In this document: positions 45,723 to 55,618 of the stretch, in pieces
Layout: each line of letters starts with the position of its first letter
Position numbering within the stretch: the stretch's first letter is position 1
Program-made: the position numbers and the translations under genes
NCBI GenBank assembly: GCA_950295325.1
Contig: OX485805.1
Location: 20,385,501-20,449,500, forward strand
From: Polytrichum commune
Taxonomy: Eukaryota > Streptophyta > Polytrichopsida > Polytrichales > Polytrichaceae
Length of the DNA stretch: 64,000 nucleotides
Reading direction: 5' to 3'
Notes under the pieces: model-generated
The model's input: only the letters and a program-made list of their open reading frames with translations
What the model was told of the DNA's origin: nothing
Database searches by the model: none

Positions 45723-48158
45723 ATTCTCATCGGTTGAGAGTGTTACAGCCCCCTGCTTTAGGTTTACACAAGGGTGGTTTGGACCATAACCCACAATATC
45801 TTCAATGGATGAAAAAACTACGCGGAAGCCCACATGGCAAATGGATAATATTGGTGAGGATTGGAGGGAATTTTTCGGGATGGCTCTTGAATGTAGACGT
45901 GATGGAATTTGCATTGGGAATTCAAGTTCACACTAAAGGCTTGTGCCCTCCAAAAGACGTTGGCCTACAGTACATGGACATGGTCTCATCTAAAATGCGG
46001 GGTATTGTGGTTGTTCAAGAGCCATGCCATCATGCATTTGGTGTAAACATGCCCTTAATCTCATCACCTTGACATAATCTTGAGAGATTCATTGCGTTGA
46101 GAAACCACAACCATTTGGTGCACATGTGGCTTTCTAGGATTGGGGGAAGAGGACACTTTTCACATAATAGAACCCTCTCCTTCCCATGTCCTCAATCTAG
46201 GCCATCGGCCCTCATGATTTGAGGGCCCATAGGAGAGGGTGCCAAAATGATTGTGGTTGGTAACCCCTCTCGACCCTCCTAGATGTCGAAAGTTACCTGG
46301 TCCATAACTGGTTGCTCATCCAAGTGGAGATCACTTCTAACGACTCTCATGAGTTTTCACATCCTAAAAGAGGACATTTCATGCATAACCTCTAGTGTGC
46401 GTCCATTTATTAGTATGGTTGTGCTTCATGAACAATTTGAGGTGGATGTCTCATTATTCTTGCAACTTGTCATCCACTCTCTTCTCATCAATTATGTCCT
46501 CACAACTAATCGACCATCTATCAACATGGATTTTTTGCATTTTTATTTTACTATTATGATTTTATCCATTCGCTATCAATTGGTTAGGTCTTGTAAGTCG
46601 ATCATCCATCTTCTCTCAGAGTTATTGCCCATGAGTGATCAATCACCTCGACAACAATTGTGATCATGTGAGGGACCTTATGCTTTCTCCAATTAGTATG
46701 GAAGATACCTACTTCTAGCCTTAGAACTATCATGATTTACCTGTAAACAAACACTTCGGCCCAATGTATGCTCAGGGGATGGATTCGTGGGTTGGCCCAA
46801 ACTAAGAATTTCAAAATGGTAGGACCACTTGATTTCATCAAATCCATCCCCAATGATTTTGTTCTAGGGTTGGGTCCAAACATTTACTCATTCTATGTGG
46901 CATCCTAGGTGGCAAAAACCATGATGAGGTTCTCCTTGATTAGAACTCCCAACATGGGTTAGATTAGGCTCATCCATACCGCCAATTAAAGGAAGGTTAA
47001 TTCCCTTCCCTAATCCCTCCCCCCCCCGGAAGAAGAAGGGGGAAAAAAAAGATAAGAAAATACAAAAGACAAAAGACAAAAAAAACAAAACAAAACAAGG
47101 GGGGAAAAAACCAAAAAACATTGGGACCTAATATCGGGCCTCAATTTAGGGTAATCGTTTAGGGTGATCCCAATAAATATTTCTATAATTGCCTTATTCC
47201 TTATAAAGCGCAAGATTGAAGGAGGTAGAAGTGAATAGAGGTATTGTCAATTTTGTTAGGTACGCTCCATTGGGATTATTGTCTACCAATGTAGGAATTC
47301 GATGACTATTCCTTTTCATAAATTGTTCATGATTGTGTTATGGGATTGTGTGTACTAGAAATATTTTTGTTGGTTGCTTAATGCGGGGTCATACATGTCC
47401 CCCCATTCACATCGACTATTGAACCCATAATGGTTAGCATATTGTGAGCATGTAGCCCAATCTCTTTTGAACACATGTTTGTTGGTGCCGGTTCTTAGAT
47501 CCATACCTAATCACATACCACTCCAACATAGGCGTCCAAGTTATTGTTGTGTTGGATTTCGGCACGTCTACCTTACGATGTTACTATAAAGACCAAAACA
47601 AGGCTCATTGGCATGAATGGATCAAAGTCAATCAATTTGCATATGCTTGAAACTACATGTTGTGGACCACCCCATGTAATCGTGAACTAATGACGGCATG
47701 CAGTGGACACTAGCTCAACGACTATATCATTCAAAAATTACACATTGATTTTTTTTAAACAATACAATGGATTCTCAATTCAAACTAATGATTGTCAATG
47801 ACATCTTGAGATTCTTATTGAGACTAATTTGGGATCACATACCCTAATTTAAAACTTTAATGTCAATCTACACTAGCTACGCCATCTCATTGTTATATTC
47901 TCGGGGTTCACACAAATGAATGCACATTGCTTAATAATGTTCTGATAGGTAGGGCCTAGTGACTATTAACCACATGTAATAATTTTATGGGACTAGAATG
48001 AAACTCTATAAGTGGTTGGGAAGGGAAATAACTATGAGCGAGAAAAAAAGGCCCATGATTCTCCTACCATGTGAGTTTAATCTGCAAGTTGCCAAACTTA
48101 GAGCTAAAATGACTCAATTCTAGTCAAGTGGAGTTAAATATCTTTTAGTTACTTTACA
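45723..48158. other. Unassigned DNA with a weak coding relic
   Basis: Near 47,538-47,652 a plus frame reads VQVIVVLDFGTSTLRCYYKD and then KAHWHEWIKVNQFAYA before a stop. It looks like a broken protein, but the family is unknown. A purine/C-run tract lies at 47,018-47,120. Other frames lack motifs. Confidence 0.3.
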
Positions 48159-48162
48159 ACAT

Positions 48163-48915
48163 GGGGCCATTCACAATCAGGGTACTCCTTTCGGGATAAA
48201 GGACTTAAGGACTTTGTCGCATTGATCTTGGTTTTTATCATGATTTACTATTATTTGATCAATAAATTTTACATAAATAAGTAGATAGTTCATAAGCTTT
48301 ATCAAGAAATATTTTTATTATTATTTAATAATCACCCTAAACCCTAAACCCTAGGCCACATCAGTGGCATTTTTTTGCTATTTAGGTGTGCATTGGTGGT
48401 CAATTATTTCTTGTTATGTATCTTGGTACCTTGGTAAAAGTGTCATGTGTCCATTCATATAATTTTTTTTGTCCAATTCTAATACTAGACGTTCCTTTTA
48501 CGTGTGGCCGTGAGTATATGTATATTTGGACATGTTTGGTGCCACATGTAAAGTTGGGCAATTCCTATTCAACACATATTTGGTTCTATTGGTACACACT
48601 TGAACGATGAGTGTGAGGAAATTTTTTGGGATCGTTTCGATTGATTCTTGTTGTCCTTTTCATTCCTTGATCCTAAGGTGAACAATTAAGACAACACTCC
48701 TGAATGTCCTTTAAGGAATCAAAAGGATATCTTAGATGACCCTATTCCTTCTAAATTAACTTTGTCAGTGTACTCAATATGGAGTATGAAATGTAGGTAT
48801 GATCCAAAATATGCTTCACAATACAAATCTAAGCATACCAAGCATGTGAAGTTATCCAAAAAAGTCCGTTTTCCGTTAGACGGCCAAAAGTAGTACCCTA
48901 ACCGTGAATGGCCCC
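48163..48915 (+). mobile_element. TIR DNA transposon with 4-bp TSD (family X), copy 2, 753 bp
   Basis: Exact ACAT duplications lie at 48,159-48,162 and 48,916-48,919. The left end is GGGGCCATTCACAATCAGGG and the complemented right end GGGGCCATTCACGGTTAGGG; inverted similarity covers ~32 bp. Inside, at 48,336-48,355, ACCCTAAACCCTAAACCCTA is plant telomere-type sequence. From about 48,590 to the right inverted repeat a frame with two or three stops reads EEIFWDRFD, stop, FLLSFSFLDPKVNN, stop, DNTPECPLRNQKDILDDP and CRYDPKYASQYKSKHTKHVK. This is shared with the other two copies. Confidence 0.9.
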
Positions 48916-48919
48916 ACAT

Positions 48920-49914
48920 ATGAGATGGGGTTTTTTCCCACAATCCAACATGTCTTCCGGTTGTAGACAAAAAGTATTGCCCCTCAAGTATAATAGATGG
49001 GTCATCCATGTGTTCAATGGAAAATAATTTTCATCACTAACTTGTATGTCACTCAAATCAAATGATCTTTGATGATGTTGAGTTTGTAATTGTAGTGCTA
49101 GTCGTGGAAAAGTGTCTTGATGTTTTGAAGTACCGTGTGGGTAGGCTAAAAGTTGAAGGCGCCCATTGAAGGTCACTCTTGTCATGTAAAGAGAGTTTGA
49201 GCTATGGAGACATGTTGTGTCTTGGAATATTTGTAACAAGTTTGGTGAGTTGTGATGATGGTAGGTAGATTTGAACCCGGGATCTCAATATCCAAGCACA
49301 AAGCATCTTAATCTTGCACCAAAAAGGCCAATGACCTTGAATTCCTTGGAGTTGGTGGGTGTTGGGTGGAGGGGGATGGAAATCGCCTGCTTTCATCCGT
49401 TGCGTACAAATGTACCATGTTCCACCGGATTGGCCAAAAATTTGTCGTACTTGGGCCCCGAAGATGTCTTCAATAGCCTTCCATGGGCCTCACTAAAATT
49501 GTTTCCATATTGAATGATACATTCGTGCATGATGGAGAACAACATGAAAGTTTGTAGATATTCAAGGAAATATAATCATTCTCATTCTTTAGGGATTGGT
49601 GGGTGGGGGATAAACCCATCCATAAACTCAATCACAAGCTTCCCTAAACTATGAATTACTTAGAAACAACATGAGACTCCCACTCTTTAATGGTGATCAA
49701 GGATGGTTGGGAGGAAGGGCGTGGTTCGGGATTGGTTCGATTTAAAGGTATGAAGAATGAATTACACTTGAAGGAAGCATGGCATTATACCAAATTGGAA
49801 GTACAAATCTTGTTATGATCTAGTTGTAGGAGTTCACTCATGCAACATATTGTCATAGTCATAAGTGGTTATTGTATGCAATCCATCCTTCTTCTCAAGC
49901 TTATAATCCATGCC
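48920..49914. other. Unassigned DNA with an isolated B-box-like motif
   Basis: GATTTGAACCCGGGATCTC at 49,269-49,287 is, in complement, a tRNA T-arm/B-box-like GGGTTCAAATC. No A box or cloverleaf fits around it. The 113-codon minus frame 48,898-49,239 overlaps the transposon end and matches nothing I know. Confidence 0.3.
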
Positions 49915-50140
49915 ATGGCGAGGAGTAGTGCCCGGGAAGTTTTTGGGCATAGTCGGTCAAGATTCTAGTGATTCTAAATCCAACCGGTTACATGTTGACA
50001 TCTTGTGGTGTTGCTTTATTCATTTGAGGTATATTCTCCCATAGATTCCTCTAAAATGATCGGTAATTCTCCTTAAGTCTTCAACTTCAACCGGTTGTTT
50101 CTCAAACTCAACCGGTTCATTTGTAACCAACCGTTGGTTC
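49915..50140 (+). repeat. Dispersed repeat D, copy 2
   Basis: Inverted partner of 36,490-36,780, including three CCGGTT motifs spaced along it. Confidence 0.7.
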
Positions 50141-50340
50141 TCCCTAAGCCCTGATGGTTAGCGATGCGGTAATAATAGCCAACAATTTGCAGTTTGGTAC
50201 TAACTTGAGCCCAACATCTTTCATGGTGATATTATAATTTGGGTGTCTTCACTACAAGCATATGAGTCATGGGTACAGGTCATGTGTCATTGGAAATCTA
50301 TGCAAATCTATCACAATGCAAACTTTTTCAGTGACTCGTG

Positions 50341-51093
50341 GGGGCCATTCACGATCAGGGCACTACTTTCGGGACAAAGGACTTAAGGACTTTGTCGCAT
50401 TGATCTTGGTTTTTATCATGATTTACTATTATTTGATCAATAAATTTTACATAAATAAGTAGATAGTTCATAAGATTTATCAATAAATATTTTTATTATT
50501 ATTTAATAATCACCCTAAACCCTAAACCCTAGGCCACATCAGTGGCATTTTTTTGCTATTTAGGTGTGCATTGGTGGTCAATTATTTCCTGTTATGTATC
50601 TTGGTACCTTGGTAAAAGTGTCATGTGTCCATTCATATAAATTTTTTTGTCCAATTCTAATACTAGACGTTCCTTTTACGTGAGGTCGTGAGTACATGTA
50701 TATTTGGACATGTTTGGTGCCACATGTAAAGTTGGCCAATTGCTATTCAATAGATATTTGGTTCTATTGGTACACACTTGAATGATGAGTGTGAGGAATT
50801 TTTTTGGGATTGTTTCAATTGATTCTTGTTGTCCTTTTCATTCCTTGATCCTAAGGTGAACAATTAAGACAACACTCCTGAATGTCCTTTAAGGAATCAA
50901 AAGGATGTCTTAGATAACCCTATTCCTTCTAAATTAACTTTGTCAGTGTACTCGATATGGAGTATGAAATGTAGGTATGATCCAAAATATGCTTCACAAT
51001 ACAAATCTAAGCATACCAAGCATGTGAAGTTATCCAAAAAAGTCCGTTTTCCGTTAGACGGCCAAAAGTAGTACCCTAACCGTGAATGGCCCC
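50341..51093 (+). mobile_element. TIR DNA transposon with 4-bp TSD (family X), copy 3, 753 bp
   Basis: Exact CGTG duplications lie at 50,337-50,340 and 51,094-51,097. It has the same length as copy 2 and is nearly identical to it across the whole element, with only scattered substitutions, including the internal ACCCTAAACCCTAAACCCTA. The flanks differ completely, so the two arose by separate insertions rather than by local duplication. The decayed frame near the right end is also shared. Confidence 0.92.
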
Positions 51094-51097
51094 CGTG

Positions 51098-52239
51098 TCA
51101 ATTGCCCAAATCTCATATGCTTGCAATGCTTCATTGGTACATTACACTTATATGTAAGGTCTTGGGATCAAACTCGTGTTGCGTTAACGAATACGTGAAT
51201 CTTGAGAGCATGACCATAAAGGATTCCAAATGTTTATGAGGTTTAAATTAACACATTCAAAGAGTGTTGTCATGTTGTTTAAATTTGGATTTTTAGGTTG
51301 TCATACTAGGATGAATGGGCCAAACTAACCTTGCGTAGACCGATTCAAAATCTAGGGTGATGGGTATCATGGACAAATCCAATGAAGAACCTCCACATCC
51401 ACCGCCGGGGGGGGGGGGGGTGTGTTGTTGTTGTTATTGTTTAATGCACACATTGCTTCAAGAAATACGTGTAAATAGGGTTTTGCCATTTTTCCTATTT
51501 TCTTCCCCAAAATAATATGTTTTGCAATGTGCATGTCTCGATGGTGCAAATAATACATTGTTATTTCAATATAATTTTGTGCTTATTTACTTCAACTTTG
51601 TAATATGCTTCATTTTCTATGTAAGCTATGTAACCTTGATGCGGCTACTTTTCTTTATCACAAACACCTTTATGTGAGTGGTAAATTACAAGGCCTATAT
51701 TTCAGAATGGACACATAAGGATATGTGTGTACCTTTTTTATGTTCAATAGTGAGCGCGATTGGCAAGGCCTATGTGGTCATTTGAAGAGAACAAAAATCT
51801 CAAGACCTTGTAGACATTGCATCTCTACTCCAATTTCAAAACTTAAAATGACAATCCTTGTGATTTACAATTACTATATGACACAATTCAATGATTCCAT
51901 CCAATAGCCCGTGTCTTTGGGGTGGAATTGAAAGTGTTCACAATAGAATCACATATCTTATTACCGAGCCCTAATCATTGAAGGATGTGGAGTGTGTTTA
52001 TATGGGAAACACGATGACTTATAGGAACCCCCAGCAAATATTGATATATTATTATTTTTAGATTTTTTTAAGACAATTGAAACGCATTTCTTTCAATGCT
52101 AGTCAACCATATGAAACTATACAAAACCCACAACGACCTAAAAGGGAGAGCTTGGCGGGCTCTCTCGGATGCATCTGGTGGAACCAAAAGACACCTCTTA
52201 AGTTTGCGTAAACACCCTAAAAATGTTTGAAACTGGGAT
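51098..52239. other. Unassigned DNA with a long G run
   Basis: A G run of about 14 at 51,407-51,420 is followed by a TGT-repeat. Pieces at 51,490-51,590 and 51,745-51,860 resemble 10.74-10.87 and 9.2-9.3 kb. Confidence 0.35.
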
Positions 52240-52440
52240 TTAAGTATATTTGGATTCATGCACGAGTTTTGGACAATTCCAACCGCCAATATGACGTACA
52301 CTGAATTGCAAAACTACACAAATACGGTGGCTTGTGAACATGGAATACAAACATTTGAAGTTGTGGTTGTTGTATCGTTGCCTATGTTGTTGTTGTTTGA
52401 TGTTTTTGTCCCCACGAGTGCACATCTCTTATTATTTATG
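52240..52440 (+). repeat. Dispersed repeat, copy 2 (partner at 8.95 kb)
   Basis: Collinear with 8,945-9,140. The ~60-codon frame starting MHEFWTIPTANMTY matches MHDFWTIPIVNMTY of the other copy. Confidence 0.6.
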
Positions 52441-52791
52441 CACAAGTGATTTGTCCAAATATACTTAAATGTTAATTTATCTTGAGCCAACCTTAGGCGC
52501 TCTCATGTTCTAGTGCATAGTCCTAGTGTTGTCCCAACAAGTATTGAAACAATCTACATGTGATCTAGGATATTTATTTTTAGCACAACCTAATAAAACA
52601 AGGAAGTGAAAAGATTTTTTTTTCAATTTTTTTTCTTTTCTTCCAGCTGCAAGTTTTGTTTCCGTGCTTCTAGGCGGAGGGTGAAAGTTGTAGGCTCACT
52701 TTAGTTCATCCTTTGCGAGATAAGGCAAGCCCATCGTTGATTGAGCCTAGTGTTGCCCCAAATGCCTGAAAATCCAACCATTTTAAGGGCA

Positions 52792-52930
52792 AGGCGCTTG
52801 ACCACCACCTGGCTCGTTTTCCGTCAAGTAGAGAGACGAATACATGGCCGGGAATCGAACCCCCAACCACTCCGTTCGGTTTGGGTATCCTTTCCACTAT
52901 CATATGGTAGCTTAGGGTCATCTCGGACCA
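52792..52930 (-). repeat. tRNA-derived SINE-like copy 2
   Basis: The minus strand starts TGGTCCGAGATGACCCTAAG. An A-box-like TGATAGTGGAAAGG follows, then the B box GGTTCGATTCCCGG about 33 bp later. It is collinear with 15,137-15,270. The sequence beyond the match toward 52,700 differs from copy 1, so the 3' limit is not fixed; no A-rich tail is obvious. Confidence 0.62.
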
Positions 52931-53114
52931 TAGATTGGACCTATGATCGGGGAGAACCGACGGCTAGTTCATTATCAGCCAATGGATTTCCCCTCATGGC
53001 CGGTCCAAATTTCCAACCATCAGATGGCAATCCAATTGTAATTTCAATCCTTCGGCAATTAGCCGATGAACCAGAAAATGTCCCGGAAATGTAGCCGATT
53101 CTTCTTGTGAGTTA

Positions 53115-53540
53115 ATGGATTTCAGCCAGAAGAAGTATTCAGATTTCAAATACTGGCCGATACCCATGTCTACATCTAACTTAGAAAGTATGATGCGTGT
53201 TGCTATAGAAGGCCCGGACAATGATTTTGATGACATTCTAACAAGTGCTCTAGATCTTTGGAAGGATGCTGCTCAGTTTCGTTATTTGTATAGCAATCCA
53301 TAGCGCTATTTGTCTGGGGCATCTAATGATGCACTTGAGGAAGTACCCTAAACCTTAAACTTTTTGAATTATGCAACCTTTCCATGACCAAATCCAATTG
53401 CTTCCATGAAGAATTGGGGGACCCTTGGCCTTCAAGCGGTGAAGGCATTGCTAGGTTCAATTCCTCTTCAAATTGAAAGTTTTGAACATGCCTTTCTTTT
53501 CACTTATTCAAGATTTTGTACTAAGAAATGATTTCTAATA
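53115..53540 (+). pseudogene. Unidentified coding relic
   Basis: One plus frame reads like a protein through three or four stops. It gives DFKYWPIPMSTSNLESMMRV, EGPDNDFDDILTSALDLWKD, AAQFRYLYSNP, stop, RYLSGASNDALEEVP, stop, then WGTLGLQAVKALLGSIPLQ and ESFEHAFLFTYSRF. There are no indels across about 140 codons. The family is unknown to me. It is flanked by a SINE-like copy and has no intact start. Confidence 0.4.
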
Positions 53541-54123
53541 ACTTTTCATACATTTTTTCAACAATCAATTAGTGCCGATATGAATCCATTTAATCGGGTA
53601 TTGGCCAATGAAAATATGAAAATATAGGCAATTGGCCGATTGATTTTACAAATGACCGGCTGTTGCCAATGTAAATTGGAAAAAATCCGACCCTTTGTAG
53701 CAACTACCGGCAATTAGCCACTAAGGCTTCAAAAGCTTCCCGAACTCTGGATTGGACCTCTTGGGTGCTTTGAGATGAATGTCCAAGGCCAAGTTACAAA
53801 GTATGACATGTAAGAGAATAAAATCTAGAGCTGCATATATCAATCTTGAAAACTTTTCAGAAGTTAGAAGGTACCTGAGGCCAGGGAAGGCTCCCATTGG
53901 CCGCATCATGACACACCCCAAGTTGACTTCAATTCAAAAGTAACCCCTAACCGACACGTAAATCATAGCAGCAGGTTTCACTTCCAAGCCCGTAAGTTCA
54001 TTAATTAATAAGCTTGCATCGAATGGAGGTTATATAGTTAATTAGTTAAGCCACCACTATTGGGTTAGGGCCTCGGTATTCGTGACCATGAATCGGGGCT
54101 CTAGATTCTTCATTGGCAAGTAA
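53541..54123. other. Unassigned DNA
   Basis: Short CCGGC(A/T)/GCCGAT-type motifs recur around 53,570-53,720. No gene or element is recognisable. Confidence 0.3.
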
Positions 54124-54126
54124 TAA

Positions 54127-55075
54127 GGCCCCGTTCTCACACGGGTCCCAAGTCCTAAGTCCCAAAGTCGCTTGAGGTGAATCCGTGCAATCTCAGCCGT
54201 TGAGAGCACGGAAGTTGGGACTTACCACTTCACACGGGTCCCAAGTATGACATGGATGTCTACATGATAACAGTTTTTGGAGATGAGGCTTGGGACTTGT
54301 GTTGAGATCAGTTGAGTCGAGCAATCTTAGCCGTTGAGAGCATGAAAGCTGGGACTTATTACTACACACATGTCCCAAGTCTTAAGTCATAGGTATGACA
54401 TGGATGCCTACATGGCAACACTTTTTGGAGTTGAGGCTTGGGACTTGTGTTGAGAGTTGGGTCGAGCAATCTTAGCCGTTGAGAGCATGGAAGCTGGGAC
54501 TTATTACTACACACGGGTCCCAAGTCTTAAGTCCCACGTATGACATGGATGCCTACATGGCAACACTTTTTGGAGGTGAGGCTCGGGACTTGTGTTGAGA
54601 GTTGGGTCGAGCAATCTTAGCCGTTGAGAGCCTGAAAGCTGGGACTTATTACTACACACGGGTCCCAAGTCTTAAGTCCCAAGTATGACATGGATGCCTA
54701 CATGGCAACACTTTTTGGAGGTGAGGCTCGGGACTTGTGTTGAGAGTTGGGTCGAGCAATCTTAGCCGTTGAGAGCATGGAAGCTGGGACTTATTACTTT
54801 ACACATGTCCCCAAGTCCCAAGTCCCAAGTATGACATGGATGCTCACATGGCAACACTTTTTGAGGGTGAGGCTCGAGACTTGTGTTGAAAATTGGATCG
54901 AACAAAAGACTAGACCCAAATCTCAACACAAGTCATGTGAGTATTTTTACATATATATTCAAGATCCGACTTCAATGATAATTCACCATAATTTAAATGG
55001 TTTCTGGAGGCTCAAAAGTTTGCGACTTTGCCTTCATGTTGGAACTTGGGACTTGGGACCCGTGTGAACCGGACC
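54127..55075. mobile_element. PIF/Harbinger-like element with internal tandem repeats, 949 bp
   Basis: TAA duplications at 54,124-54,126 and 55,076-55,078 flank ends GGCCCCGTTCTCACACGGGT and, complemented, GGTCCGGTTCACACGGGTCC. The inverted similarity continues through CCCAAGTCC(T/C)AAGT. The interior is mostly a 145-bp tandem array whose units contain the same CACACGGGTCCCAAGTC text as the ends. No transposase. Confidence 0.85.
54190..54900 (+). repeat. 145-bp tandem array, about 4.8 units
   Basis: The marker GCCGTTGAGAGCA (CAATCT(C/T)AGCCGTTG) recurs at 54,196, 54,330, 54,475, 54,620 and 54,765. The first interval is 134 bp and the next three are exactly 145 bp. Units two to five are nearly identical, which points to recent unequal exchange or slippage inside the transposon. 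Confidence 0.95.
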
Positions 55076-55078
55076 TAA

Positions 55079-55618
55079 TATAAGTACAGCCATGAGCTTA
55101 ATAGCATACATGCATAGGGCTGCAATATCATTACATAGTGCTAGTGGTCATTGATTAAAACTCGTGAAATCTGGAGGAATTCCAGGGACTCCTTATCATT
55201 TGTCCTATGTTTTGTATGACACACACGTTACGTATTGACTTTCTCATAATATGATCATTCACTGTTCATTAACACATTATGTGTATGTAATTCAAGTTTG
55301 CGACCAATTCATTCAAAAGTGCTTTGGTCACTTTTAGGCTCACTAACCCACATGTGGGAAAGACCAATCATTCTTCTTTGTTTTTTGAGACCAAAAAATG
55401 AATACCCTAAATGAATCAAGAATTAAGAAAATGAGTCTGCTTTGAGGGGAGGTGGAGCCCCTCAAACGCACAACACCGCCATGTAACAAGGTAATAACTA
55501 CTGGACCTCACCAAGAATGACCCACCATAATCACCGTCTGAGGGTAGATCCCCACCCCATCAATTAAAGACAATTCCCATAGTGTACCACCAAATGAACA
55601 ACAACAATACTTAACAAC
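55079..55618. other. Unassigned DNA
   Basis: Nothing recognisable; expected 3' side of the LINE relic, but no terminal poly-T tract marks its end. Confidence 0.3.

Noticed and set aside
49262..49345. Possible tRNA gene around a GGTTCAAATC motif (minus strand)
   Set aside because: Only the T-arm-like motif is present; no acceptor, D or anticodon stems can be paired.
51367..51558. Minus-strand frame with poly-Asn and poly-Pro
   Set aside because: Translation of a G run and a TGT repeat; low complexity only.
54190..54900. CRISPR-like repetition
   Set aside because: The units are 145-bp tandem repeats without spacers, inside a TAA-flanked transposon in eukaryotic DNA.
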